From an uncultured Oscillibacter sp. (lineage in GTDB: Bacteria; Bacillota; Clostridia; Oscillospirales; Oscillospiraceae): a stretch of 64,000 nt of DNA. Each line of letters starts with the position of its first letter. Within the stretch, counting starts at the first letter, position 1. Below are positions 1 through 7,811 of this stretch, piece after piece. A model generated the notes under the pieces. The model worked only from the letters and a program-made list of their open reading frames with translations. It did not search any database and was not told the DNA's origin. A program made the translations under genes and the position numbers. The stretch spans positions 28,368-92,367 of the forward strand of contig CAJUDW010000010.1 in assembly GCA_910584995.1 (NCBI GenBank). The letters are read 5' to 3'.

Positions 1-1
1 G

Positions 2-1378
2 ACAGGTGTCTACCTCTACCATGAGGACGACGCCCTTTTGAACACGGAGACTACCGACCCCGGATACCTGGAGATTATCCAGCGCGTCCGGGAGAGCGGC
101 GGCACCCAGGCCGAGACCTACTCCTACCAGGATGAGTATGGCAGGAAGCAGCTGGCCGTTTATAAGTACCTGAAGGACCGGGGCTGGGGCTTTATGGTGC
201 GGAACAGCGCCGCAGAGGTTTACGGCTCCGTCACGGAGATGCGGATCCTGGTGGGCATGCTGTGCGCCGTGATGGCTGCCGCCATCATCCTGATTACTCT
301 CCTGATCCTGTACCAAGAGAGCCGGGAACTGATAGCCGTGGAGCGGGCTATCAGCAGCCTGGGGGATTTAAACCTCTCGGCAGATCAGGAGTTGGAGGCC
401 TTCTACGGCCGGTCTGACGAGATTGGCATGATTGCCCAGACGACCCACCGGGTCTGCGGCTGCCTGCGGAAGACCATTGAGGATGTGGACCGGATCCAGG
501 GGGAGATGGCCAGGGGGAATCTGGCTGTGGACGTGACCAAAAACGAGTCCTACTACATCGGCGATTTCAAGGCCCTATCTGCCAGCCTCCAATCCATCCA
601 CGCCAACCTGGTGCGGATCATCCGGGACATTTCCCAGGTGGCCGGCCAGGTGGATACTGGCGCGGACCGGGTTTCCACCGGGGCCCAGGCCTTGTCCCAG
701 GGCACGGTGGAGCAGGCGGCCTCTATTGAGGGGCTGGTGACCAACGTGACTGCCATTGCCGCACAGATCCAGACCAGCACCGCCCGCTGCGGCAGCGCCG
801 GCGATTTGGTCGGCAAGGCCACCGGCTACGCCGCCGAGGCCGACAAAAAGATGGATCGGCTGAAGGAGGCCACTCGGAACATCGACCAGTCCTCCGCCCA
901 GATTGTCACCGTAATCAATACCATTGAGGACATCGCCTTCCGGACCGACATCCTGGCCTTGAACGCCGCTGTAGAGGCCGCCCGGGCCGGCAGCGCAGGC
1001 AAGGGCTTCTCCGTGGTGGCGGACGAGGTACGGAATTTGGCGGCGAAGTCGGCAGAGGCCGCGCAGAACACCAACAGCCTGATCAGCCGCTCGATCCAGG
1101 ATGTCAAAACAGGGACGGAATCCACGGATCTGGCTGTTTCCGCCATGAAGGTGGTTGACGGCTGCATCCAGTCCATTGAGTCGCTGATGGGGGAGATTTC
1201 TGCGGCCAGTATCCAGCAGTCCGAGATGATTGAACTGGTGGAGAAGGGCATCAAGGAGATCTCCGTCGCCGTGCAGGCCAATTCCACCGTGGTGGAAAAG
1301 AGCGCGGCGGTTTCCAAGGAGTTGTCCGATCAGGCCCGGACGCTGAACAGCCTCATCAGCCGGTTCCGCGGTGTTTAA
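2..1378 (+). CDS. Methyl-accepting chemotaxis protein, 5'-truncated by the window edge
   Basis: This is a membrane chemoreceptor that signals to CheA/CheW. The reading frame is open to base 2 without a stop, so the gene starts before the window; the TTG at 38 is not the start. The visible part has the end of an extracellular sensor domain, one transmembrane segment (codons near 250-310), a HAMP-like linker and a long helical signalling domain. The signalling hairpin tip is clear (DILALNAAVEAARAG, around base 950), as is the following GKGFSVVADEVRNLA stretch. No CheW-binding pentapeptide is visible at the C terminus. The ligand cannot be told because the sensor domain is mostly missing. The family assignment is firm. 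Confidence 0.95.
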   Translation, partial: TGVYLYHEDDALLNTETTDPGYLEIIQRVRESGGTQAETYSYQDEYGRKQLAVYKYLKDRGWGFMVRNSAAEVYGSVTEMRILVGMLCAVMAAAIILITLLILYQESRELIAVERAISSLGDLNLSADQELEAFYGRSDEIGMIAQTTHRVCGCLRKTIEDVDRIQGEMARGNLAVDVTKNESYYIGDFKALSASLQSIHANLVRIIRDISQVAGQVDTGADRVSTGAQALSQGTVEQAASIEGLVTNVTAIAAQIQTSTARCGSAGDLVGKATGYAAEADKKMDRLKEATRNIDQSSAQIVTVINTIEDIAFRTDILALNAAVEAARAGSAGKGFSVVADEVRNLAAKSAEAAQNTNSLISRSIQDVKTGTESTDLAVSAMKVVDGCIQSIESLMGEISAASIQQSEMIELVEKGIKEISVAVQANSTVVEKSAAVSKELSDQARTLNSLISRFRGV

Positions 1379-1394
1379 ACTGGATATACAAATT

Positions 1395-1423
1395 GCCCCC
1401 AGCGGACAAAGTCCGCCGGGGGC
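1395..1423. terminator. Hairpin between convergent genes
   Basis: Two 13-base arms, GCCCCCAGCGGAC and GTCCGCCGGGGGC, pair with one mismatch around an AAA loop. It lies between the end of the chemoreceptor gene and the end of the small minus-strand gene, so it probably ends transcription from both sides. The U-tracts are weak. Confidence 0.7.
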
Positions 1424-1453
1424 TCGTCTTTGCAAAAGGCTGAAAAGCGGGGC

Positions 1454-1678
1454 TTAGAACAGCTTCTTCAGCCCGTCCAGCTTGCTGCCGATGTCGCTGG
1501 CTGCCAGCTTGGCCTTGATGCCTGCCACCAGGGGCTGGAGTTTATCGTCCGGCAGATCTACACCTGCCAGCTTTTCAATGGTTTTTATCGGATCTTCCTG
1601 GAATCCCTTCATGAGTTCGGGGCTTTCCTGGATCTTCTTGACCAGTTCTTCAACCTTGCCTTTGATGTCGAATTCCAT
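1454..1678 (-). CDS. Small helical protein of unknown function (74 aa)
   Basis: The protein starts MEFDIKGKVEELVKKI and is predicted to be mostly alpha-helical and charged, with no signal peptide or membrane segment. The ATG at 1678 is chosen because AAAGGAG lies 9 bases upstream; longer in-frame starts have no ribosome site. The block FQEDPIKTIEKLAGVDLPDD recalls a family of short clostridial hypothetical proteins and, loosely, Nif11-type leader peptides. That likeness is from memory and no modification enzyme is nearby. It lies 88 bases downstream of the ABC ATPase gene on the same strand and may be the last cistron of that operon. Confidence 0.75.
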   Translation of the reverse strand: MEFDIKGKVEELVKKIQESPELMKGFQEDPIKTIEKLAGVDLPDDKLQPLVAGIKAKLAASDIGSKLDGLKKLF

Positions 1679-1766
1679 GTTCTTTTTCTCCTTTGCCATC
1701 TTTATGGGATCTGAAAACGTATTGCTACGTTGGGAATACTTTCCGGGCATGCAGGGCCGGTGCCGG

Positions 1767-2561
1767 TCAGGACAGCAGCAGCTTGTCGTCCGCCTCGTCG
1801 GAGCCGCTGACTTTGTTGAAGAGTTCCAGCAGCTGGGGGACGGTGAGCCGTTTCTTCTCCTCGCCGGAAACGTCGATGACAATGCGCCCGTTATACATCA
1901 TGATCAGGCGGCTGCCGTGCTGGATGGCGTCCTTCATGTTATGGGTGATCATCATGGTGGTCAGGTGATCCTTCTGCACGATGCGCTCCGTGGCCTCCAG
2001 CACCTTGGCGGCGGTTTTGGGATCCAGGGCGGCAGTGTGCTCGTCCAGCAGCAGCAGATCCGGCTTTCGGAGGGTGGCCATCAGCAGGGTCAGCGCCTGC
2101 CGCTGGCCGCCGGAGAGAAGGCCTACCTTGCTGGTGAGCCGGTCCTCCAGGCCCAGGTCCAGAATCTTCAAAACCTCCCGGTACTGCTCCCGCTCCGCCT
2201 TGGTGATGCCGATCCGCAGGGAGCGCCGCTGGCCCCGGCGCATGGCCAGGGCCATGTTTTCCTCAATCTGCATGGTGGCGGCGGTGCCCAGCATGGGATC
2301 CTGGAACACGCGGCCGATGAACTGGGCCCGCTTGTGTTCCGGCAGATGGGTCAGATCCCGGCCCCCGATGGAGATGGTGCCGCTGTCGGGGGCGAACACC
2401 CCGGCGACCAGGTTCAGCAGGGTGGATTTCCCCGCGCCGTTGCCGCCGATAACCGTGGCGAATTCGCCGTCCTGCAGGGTAAGGGACACCTCCCGGAGGG
2501 CCTGCTTTTCGTTGACGGTTCCGGCGTTGAAAGTTTTGGAAACCTGTTTTACCTCAAGCAT
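1767..2561 (-). CDS. ABC transporter ATP-binding protein
   Basis: This is the cytoplasmic ATPase that powers the importer encoded with the next two genes. Walker A (GGNGAGKST, near residue 40), the signature LSGGQRQAL (near 150) and Walker B LLLLDE followed by the H-loop region are all present. At 264 aa it has the usual length for a stand-alone ATPase. The start overlaps the permease stop by 8 bases, which implies translational coupling. The gene set (this ATPase, a BPD_transp_2 permease and a PF04392-type binding lipoprotein) matches importers called TrpXYZ-like in other Firmicutes. The substrate here is not proven. Confidence 0.93.
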   Translation of the reverse strand: MLEVKQVSKTFNAGTVNEKQALREVSLTLQDGEFATVIGGNGAGKSTLLNLVAGVFAPDSGTISIGGRDLTHLPEHKRAQFIGRVFQDPMLGTAATMQIEENMALAMRRGQRRSLRIGITKAEREQYREVLKILDLGLEDRLTSKVGLLSGGQRQALTLLMATLRKPDLLLLDEHTAALDPKTAAKVLEATERIVQKDHLTTMMITHNMKDAIQHGSRLIMMYNGRIVIDVSGEEKKRLTVPQLLELFNKVSGSDEADDKLLLS

Positions 2562-3501
2562 GGACGCTGCCCCCCTTCCTTCCGGGATGAGAGAAATACT
2601 GGCTCTTCCAATAGGGGACGGCCAGGAATACAGCCACTACCAGGGCAGTGAGCAGCTTCAAATCGTCGGTGGAGAGGCCAAGCCGCAGCACAAACTGGAT
2701 GACGACATAGTAGATGATGGCGCCGATGACGGCGGCCAGCAGCTTCAGGGCAAAGTTGTGGAACACGCGGCTGAGCAGTACCTGCCCGATGATGACCGCG
2801 GCAAGGCCGATGACAATGGCGCCCCGGCCCATGTTCACGTCGGAGAAGCCCTGATACTGGGCCACCAGCGCGCCGGAGAGGGCCACCAGGCCGTTGGAGA
2901 CCATCAGGCCCAGGACCTTGGTGAAGTTGGTGTTAATGCCCTGGGCCCGGGCCATGTTGCCGTTGGCGCCGGTGGCCCGCAGGGCGGAGCCAAGTTCTGT
3001 GCCGAAGAACCAGTACAGCAGGGCGATGACCGCAATGACGAAGATCACCAGCACCCAGATGGGGTTGGACGAGTCCAGCGCCCGCACATAGCGGGAGGAG
3101 ACCAGGAGCCCGTACTTGTCCACGCTGATAGGCAGGTTGGCCTTGCTGCCGTTGTCGGTTCCCCAGCCCATGATCCGCAGGTTGATGGAATAAAGGGCCA
3201 GCTGGGTCAGGATGCCTGCCAGGATGGCGGGAATACCGCAGGCGGTGTGGAGCAGCCCGGTGATAAGGCCCGCCGCCATCCCCGCCAGGACGGAGCACAG
3301 CATGGCAAGCGGCACCGGGCAGCCGTTCAGCGTCAGCAGCACGCAGACGGCGGCCCCGGTGCACAGGGAGCCGTCCACCGTCAGATCCGCCAGATCCAGA
3401 ATTTTGTAGGTAACATAAACGCCGATGGCCATAATGCCCCAAATGAGGCCCTGGGCCACGGAGCCGGGCATCGCTTTCAGCAGCCCAAAGATGAAGTCCA
3501 T
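2554..3501 (-). CDS. ABC transporter permease (BPD_transp_2 family)
   Basis: This is a 315-residue polytopic membrane protein with about eight hydrophobic helices and a glycine/alanine-rich core, as in branched-chain, ribose and TrpY-like permeases (PF02653). It would form the channel as a homodimer with the ATPase encoded just downstream. The start follows a GGGGGATTTCC-type site. A 176-base gap containing a strong hairpin separates it from the binding-protein gene upstream. This arrangement often lets the binding protein be made in excess. Confidence 0.92.
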   Translation of the reverse strand: MDFIFGLLKAMPGSVAQGLIWGIMAIGVYVTYKILDLADLTVDGSLCTGAAVCVLLTLNGCPVPLAMLCSVLAGMAAGLITGLLHTACGIPAILAGILTQLALYSINLRIMGWGTDNGSKANLPISVDKYGLLVSSRYVRALDSSNPIWVLVIFVIAVIALLYWFFGTELGSALRATGANGNMARAQGINTNFTKVLGLMVSNGLVALSGALVAQYQGFSDVNMGRGAIVIGLAAVIIGQVLLSRVFHNFALKLLAAVIGAIIYYVVIQFVLRLGLSTDDLKLLTALVVAVFLAVPYWKSQYFSHPGRKGGSVHA

Positions 3502-3571
3502 GGAAATCCCCCCGAATGTTCAAGTGCGGCCGTCTTCAGGCCGGCAGTTCATTGGCTTGTATAGTATGCGG

Positions 3572-3610
3572 AGCGGCGGCGGAAAAGGATCGCCCTTTTC
3601 TGCCGCCGCT
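3572..3610 (-). terminator. Intercistronic hairpin between binding protein and permease genes
   Basis: AGCGGCGGCGGAAAAGG and its near-perfect complement form a 17-bp stem around a short loop. No long U-run follows on the minus strand. It is more likely an mRNA stabiliser or partial terminator that lowers permease and ATPase output relative to the binding protein than a full stop. Confidence 0.6.
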
Positions 3611-3677
3611 CCAGGAAATATCCGTCAATCCGTCCAAAGGGCGGTGCTTTAGCGGAATGTCAGGGCCGCGGAGGCCG

Positions 3678-4688
3678 TTACTCGGCGGCGATGGGCACGT
3701 AATCCTCGGGCATAGTGAGGTTCAGGGCCTCGCAGTTGGCGGCGTTATACTTTTTGGTGACCTCTGGGGCGAACTCGATGGGCATGGTGGAGATATCAGC
3801 GCCGTCCACCAGGATGTCGTAGGCCATTTCGCCGGCGATTTTGCCGATGTCATAGTAGCTGATGGAGAGGGTGGCCACGCCGCAGCCGCTGCAGATGCCC
3901 TCCTCGCCGGCGATCATGGGGACGCCGGCAGGCAGCACCACATTGGCGATGGCCTCGGCATTGGCGGCGGCGGTGTTGTCGGTGGGGACGTACATTACGT
4001 CGCACACGTCGCAGGCGCTCTGGACCACGGAGGCAATGTCGTTGCTGTCGGTGAAAGCGAACCACTGGACGTCATAGCCCATGCCCTTCAGGGCTGCGTC
4101 CACCACGGTGCACTGATAGACGGAATTGGGCTCACCGGAGCAGTACAGCAGGCCAACGGTTTTGGCGTCGGGGAACAGTTCCTGCACCATGGCAGCCTGC
4201 TGGTCCAGGGGGGCCAGGTCGGAGGTGCCGGAGATGTTGCCGCCTACAGTGCCGGTCCAGTCGCCAATTTCCAGAGCGGTGGCGTAGTCGGTAATGGAGG
4301 TACCCAGGACGGGCACGGTACTGGTAGCGGAGGCGGCGGCCTGGAGGGAGGCGGTGGCATTGGCCAGGATCAGATCCACACCGCTGGCCAGGAAGCCGTC
4401 GATAATGGTGGAGCAGTTGGTGGACTCGCCGGAGGCGTTGCCCTCCTCAAAGGTCACGGCGTCCCCCAGCTGTTCGGTCAGGTACTCCTTGAAGCCGCGG
4501 GTGGCCTCGTCCAGGGCGGGGTGCTGGAGCAACTGGCAGATGCCGACCTTGTAGGTTTTGGCGTCTCCGCCGCTGCTGGAGGGCTCCTGGGTGCCGGGAT
4601 TATCGGCGCCGCCGCTTTTGCCGCCGCAGGCGGCCAGGCTCAGGGCCATGGCCAAGGTCAGCAGGAGTGCAAGAAACTTCTTTTTCAT
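3678..4688 (-). CDS. ABC transporter substrate-binding lipoprotein (PF04392 type)
   Basis: This 336-residue protein is exported, lipid-anchored and captures the substrate for the importer. It starts MKKKFLALLLTLAMALSLAAC, a signal peptide with lipobox LAAC at Cys 21, followed by a Gly/Ser linker. The ATG at 4688 is chosen because AGGAG lies 9 bases upstream; the longer frame to 4751 has no ribosome site and would bury the signal peptide. The mature part has the two-lobed fold pattern of the ABC_sub_bind family (segments such as VGICQLLQHPALDEATRGF). Members include TrpX-type aromatic amino acid binders, but specificity cannot be read from sequence. Expression is probably controlled by the upstream attenuator. 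Confidence 0.92.
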   Translation of the reverse strand: MKKKFLALLLTLAMALSLAACGGKSGGADNPGTQEPSSSGGDAKTYKVGICQLLQHPALDEATRGFKEYLTEQLGDAVTFEEGNASGESTNCSTIIDGFLASGVDLILANATASLQAAASATSTVPVLGTSITDYATALEIGDWTGTVGGNISGTSDLAPLDQQAAMVQELFPDAKTVGLLYCSGEPNSVYQCTVVDAALKGMGYDVQWFAFTDSNDIASVVQSACDVCDVMYVPTDNTAAANAEAIANVVLPAGVPMIAGEEGICSGCGVATLSISYYDIGKIAGEMAYDILVDGADISTMPIEFAPEVTKKYNAANCEALNLTMPEDYVPIAAE

Positions 4689-4727
4689 CGTTCGTTCTCC
4701 TCTACAATATTGATTGTGTATGCAATT

Positions 4728-4765
4728 ACAAAAAGCGGCCCCGTCTTCCAACAGGGCCGCTTTCC
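4728..4765 (-). terminator. Intrinsic terminator in the leader of the ABC operon
   Basis: Read on the minus strand, AAAGCGGCCC and GGGCCGCTTT-type arms pair around a GTTGGAAGACG-containing loop, and TTTTT follows at once. It lies about 40 bases before the binding-protein ATG and after the promoter, so it acts inside the leader. An upstream leader segment, GGGCCGTTTT (4821-4812), can pair with the left arm and would serve as an antiterminator. Confidence 0.8.
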
Positions 4766-4784
4766 ATACGTGGTTCCGGCGTCC

Positions 4785-4880
4785 TCAGCCGGGCAGCCCT
4801 ATTCCGCACACAAAACGGCCCGCATAGCGGACCTGGGTAAAGCGGAAATAACTGCTCCGGTTGTGGGAAAGACTACGCAT
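4785..4880 (-). CDS. Putative leader peptide (31 aa) of the ABC transporter operon
   Basis: An ATG at 4880 sits 8 bases after GAGAGGAG, a strong ribosome site, and opens a 31-codon frame ending in TGA at 4785. It encodes a peptide with a Tyr-Phe-Arg-Phe run (residues 11-14) and further Tyr19 and Phe23; five of 31 residues are aromatic and five are Arg. It contains no Trp codon. It lies between a good promoter and an intrinsic terminator. Its body contains the segment that could act as antiterminator, the arrangement of a translation-dependent attenuator. That it is translated is inference; the leader could instead be an aptamer. Confidence 0.55.
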   Translation of the reverse strand: MRSLSHNRSSYFRFTQVRYAGRFVCGIGLPG

Positions 4881-4925
4881 ACGGGATACTCCTCTCTGCG
4901 GATGCCGGTCTCAGAATTCTTTATC

Positions 4926-4954
4926 ACTATATAGCTTTACATGGATAAAGTCAA
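4926..4954 (-). promoter_or_regulatory. Sigma-A type promoter of the ABC operon leader
   Basis: On the minus strand TTGACT (4954-4949) and TATAGT (4931-4926) are separated by exactly 17 bases. The predicted start near 4919 gives a leader of about 230 bases before the binding-protein gene. Confidence 0.8.
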
Positions 4955-5048
4955 CCGTCAAAATCTACAAAATCCCCCGAAAAAACCGGCGGCGCTGTCA
5001 CAGATCCGGCAGTACTGCCGGGAGGGCGGTTTTTGGAGAGGGGGACGA

Positions 5049-5077
5049 TTGCTTTTCCGGCGGGAGTATACTATAAT
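5049..5077 (+). promoter_or_regulatory. Promoter of the AEC transporter gene
   Basis: TTGCTT (5049-5054), a 17-base spacer and a perfect TATAAT (5072-5077) lie about 115 bases before the ATG. Confidence 0.7.
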
Positions 5078-5191
5078 CAGGAAACGGTTTTGCGGCCCCT
5101 TTTGCAGGGATTGCGGTACTTCCTCCGGGAAGAGGGGCCTGCCGGATGACTTTGGGGCGCCCGCAGGGCGCCCGGAAAAGGGGGGAGTGGG

Positions 5192-6202
5192 ATGCTGCCT
5201 GCTCTGCGCTATGCCTTCGGCGCGGTTATGCCGGTGCTGCTCCAGGTGCTCCTGGGGTATTATCTGCGGCGTACCGGCCTTTTTACCGGGGAATTTTTGC
5301 AGATTGCCAACCGGTTCAATTTCCATTACTGCCTGGCAGCGCTGATGTTCTGCAACCTGTATGGGCTGGAGGATTTGCGGGGCATCGACTGGCGGGCAGC
5401 CCTGTTCCTGCTGGTGGTTTTGGCGGTGCTGACGCTGGCGGGACTGCTCCTGGCCCGCTTCACGGCGGGGCGGCGGGATCAAAAGGGTGTGCTGGCCCAG
5501 GCGGCCTTCCGATCCAATTTTGCCATCATTGGCCTGCCGCTGGTGGAGGCGCTGCAAATCCCGGGGGCGGCGGCCCTCACTGCCGCCATGCAGGCCCCGG
5601 CGGTGATTTACTTCAATTTTATGGCGGTTGTGGTGCTGACGGCGTTTTCCGATACCGGCGGCAGGGTGGACGTGAAGAAGCTGCTGAAAGATATTGCCAA
5701 AAATCCCCTGATCCGGGGGCTTTCCCTGGGGCTGCTGGCCCTTGCTGTCCGGGCCCTGCTGCCTAAAACGCCGGAGGGTCTCCCGGTTTTTACTCTCTCC
5801 GGATCCATGCCCTGGCTGTACAGCGCCGTCAGCGGTGTCTCCCGGATTGCCACGCCGCTGGCCCTGATTGTGCTGGGCGGGCAGTTTGAGTTTGGCGCGG
5901 TGAAGTCTCTGGGGCGGGAACTGGCCTTTGGCGTACCGGCCCGGCTGCTGGGGGCCCCGGCTATCGGGTTTGCCATGGCCTTTGCCGCCGCCCGGATGGG
6001 CTGGATTGATCTCTCCCCGGCGTCAGTGGGGATGCTGATTGCGGTGCTGGGCACCCCCACGGCGGTATCCAGCGCGGTGATGGCCGCGGAGATGGGGGCG
6101 GACGAGGCCCTGGCGGGCCAGCTGGTGATCTGGACCACCATCGGCAGCGTATTTACCCTCTTCGGCCTCATCGCCTGGGCCCGGATGGCGGGGCTGCTGT
6201 AA
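5192..6202 (+). CDS. AEC family transporter (auxin efflux carrier-like)
   Basis: This 336-residue integral membrane protein has ten hydrophobic segments arranged as two five-helix halves, as in the AEC family (PF03547). Bacterial members carry organic acids such as malate or amino acids. Family-typical stretches are the LLGYYLRRTGLF start after the first helix and the conserved segment around residue 230 (RIATPLALIVLGGQF). The ATG at 5192 follows a GGGGGGAG ribosome site. It is monocistronic with its own promoter. The substrate is unknown. Confidence 0.9.
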   Translation: MLPALRYAFGAVMPVLLQVLLGYYLRRTGLFTGEFLQIANRFNFHYCLAALMFCNLYGLEDLRGIDWRAALFLLVVLAVLTLAGLLLARFTAGRRDQKGVLAQAAFRSNFAIIGLPLVEALQIPGAAALTAAMQAPAVIYFNFMAVVVLTAFSDTGGRVDVKKLLKDIAKNPLIRGLSLGLLALAVRALLPKTPEGLPVFTLSGSMPWLYSAVSGVSRIATPLALIVLGGQFEFGAVKSLGRELAFGVPARLLGAPAIGFAMAFAAARMGWIDLSPASVGMLIAVLGTPTAVSSAVMAAEMGADEALAGQLVIWTTIGSVFTLFGLIAWARMAGLL

Positions 6203-6307
6203 GCGGTTTTCCCGCCTCCGGAGGATCCGGCAGGCGAAAAATGCGGTTTTTTTACAAAGATCGGGATATTTTTCCCAAAACCCCCTTTCCAAACGGCGAA
6301 AATATGG

Positions 6308-6313
6308 TATAAT
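6308..6313 (+). promoter_or_regulatory. TATAAT box very close to the start codon
   Basis: A perfect TATAAT at 6308-6313 is only 9 bases before the ATG at 6323. Transcription would start about 3 bases before the ATG, giving an almost leaderless mRNA. No Shine-Dalgarno motif precedes this ATG, which fits. The -35 region is poor. Confidence 0.5.
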
Positions 6314-6322
6314 TGGGGCGCT

Positions 6323-7741
6323 ATGAAAAAGACGACTATCTACTATTTGCCGGGGATTAACGCCCTGGCCGTCCTGTCAGCGCTCTGCATGGTTTGCTCG
6401 GCAGTGGCGCGCATAGCCTGGGCCTGGGGGGAAGCGGATTTCTCCCGGCCGGTGCTGTGGCTCCAAATCCTCCTGCCTTTGACGGCGAACGTGTCCTTTG
6501 TGCTGATGCTGTTCCGGGACGGGACGGACCGCCTCTACCGCACGGCCATTCCCGTTTGGCTGGGGTGCGTGTTTTTCGCGGTGAAGGCCCTGGGGTTCCC
6601 CTCCCGCCTCCACACGGTGCTGTGCCTGCTGCTGTATGCCCTGGTGGCGGCGCTCTATACCCTGACCGTTACCGGCCGTGTACCTACCCAAAAGCCCCTG
6701 TGGTTCCTCTTCGGCCTGCCGCTGCTGTACCATATCTTTGTGGAGGATACCCAAAAGGCCGGATGGCCCCTCCATGACTGGCTGCCTGAGGTGTCCGTAC
6801 TGTCCTGCATGGCGTCGCTGCTGCTGCTGTCCCTGGCTATGCGGCGGCGGCTGCCCGGGCCGGGGGAGCATATCCGGGGCTTCGGGGATCGGAACGACGG
6901 GCGGCGGCTTCGGACCCTTTCCCCCATCTTCTCTGTCTCCCCCTTTGTCATGAAAACCCGGAGCACCTCCCAGAATTTCCTGGAGGACCGGGTGGAGGTC
7001 TCGGAGATGGATCGTTACATTGCCAAAAAGCGGCAGGAGGGGATGCGGAATTTCGGCGTCCTCCATGTGCTGCTGGCGGCCTACGTCCGCGCCTGCGCCC
7101 AATATCCGGGCCTGAACCGGTTTATCGCCGGACAGCGGAACTTCTGCCGGGACCGGGAGATTGAGGTCAACATGACCATCAAGAAGGAGATGTCTGTCCA
7201 TTCGCCGGATACAGTGATCAAAGTGGCCTTTGACCCGTCGGATACGGCGGATATGGTGTATGAGAAATTCAACGCCAAGGTCCGGAAGGTGAAGGAAACG
7301 CCGCTGGACAGCGGTTTTGACCGGCTGGCCTGGATGATGAACCTGATTCCCGGCCCCATGCTGTGGTTGCTTGTGCTGTTTTTGCAGATTTTGGACTACT
7401 TTGGCCTCCTGCCCCGGTTTTTGACGAAACTTTCCCCCTTCCACGGATCTCTGTTCATCACCTCCATGGCGTCCCTGGGGATCCCGTCTATTTACCACCA
7501 TCTCTATGACTTCGGCAATGTGCCGGTGTTCTGCGCCTTTGGCCGGAAACGGTGGGTCTATGAGACCCGGCGGGACGGTGCGGTGGTGCGGAAGAAGTAT
7601 ATGGACTGCAGTTTTGTCACCGACGAGCGGATTGTGGACGGCTTCTACTTTGCCTCGGCCCTGCGGTATCTCCACAGCCTTCTGGGGGATCCCTGGCAGC
7701 TGGACCGGCCGCCCCTGGAGGTTGTTGCGGATCAGCGATGA
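6323..7741 (+). CDS. Membrane protein with C-terminal degenerate CAT/E2 acyltransferase-like domain
   Basis: The 472-residue protein has two parts. Residues 1-180 hold about six hydrophobic segments. Residues 215-460 resemble the chloramphenicol acetyltransferase / 2-oxoacid dehydrogenase E2 fold: the E2-like strand pair (SLFITSMASLGIPSIYHH) is followed by CAFGRKRW and then DERIVDGFYFA. In active E2 enzymes the last motif reads DHRxxDG with a catalytic His; here Glu replaces the His, so the classical reaction is unlikely. A hydrophobic segment near residue 345 could insert in the membrane. The gene stands alone, between a promoter-like TATAAT and a strong terminator. Function is unknown; the domain link is by motif and not by search. 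Confidence 0.75.
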   Translation: MKKTTIYYLPGINALAVLSALCMVCSAVARIAWAWGEADFSRPVLWLQILLPLTANVSFVLMLFRDGTDRLYRTAIPVWLGCVFFAVKALGFPSRLHTVLCLLLYALVAALYTLTVTGRVPTQKPLWFLFGLPLLYHIFVEDTQKAGWPLHDWLPEVSVLSCMASLLLLSLAMRRRLPGPGEHIRGFGDRNDGRRLRTLSPIFSVSPFVMKTRSTSQNFLEDRVEVSEMDRYIAKKRQEGMRNFGVLHVLLAAYVRACAQYPGLNRFIAGQRNFCRDREIEVNMTIKKEMSVHSPDTVIKVAFDPSDTADMVYEKFNAKVRKVKETPLDSGFDRLAWMMNLIPGPMLWLLVLFLQILDYFGLLPRFLTKLSPFHGSLFITSMASLGIPSIYHHLYDFGNVPVFCAFGRKRWVYETRRDGAVVRKKYMDCSFVTDERIVDGFYFASALRYLHSLLGDPWQLDRPPLEVVADQR

Positions 7742-7753
7742 TTGGAATAAAAA

Positions 7754-7785
7754 GGAAACGGCCCGGAGCCGTTTCCTTTTTTTTT
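7754..7785 (+). terminator. Strong intrinsic terminator
   Basis: GGAAACGGC and GCCGTTTCC form a perfect 9-bp stem around CCGGA, followed by nine T residues. It ends the 6323-7741 gene 13 bases after its stop. Confidence 0.95.
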
Positions 7786-7811
7786 GCTGGGAGTGGCAAC
7801 AGACGCGGAGA

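Noticed and set aside
4728..4954. T-box, TPP, SAM or guanidine riboswitch in the ABC operon leader
   Set aside because: The T-box core (AGGGTGGNACCGCG) and the conserved cores of the other classes could not be found on either strand; the leader-peptide reading explains more of the sequence.
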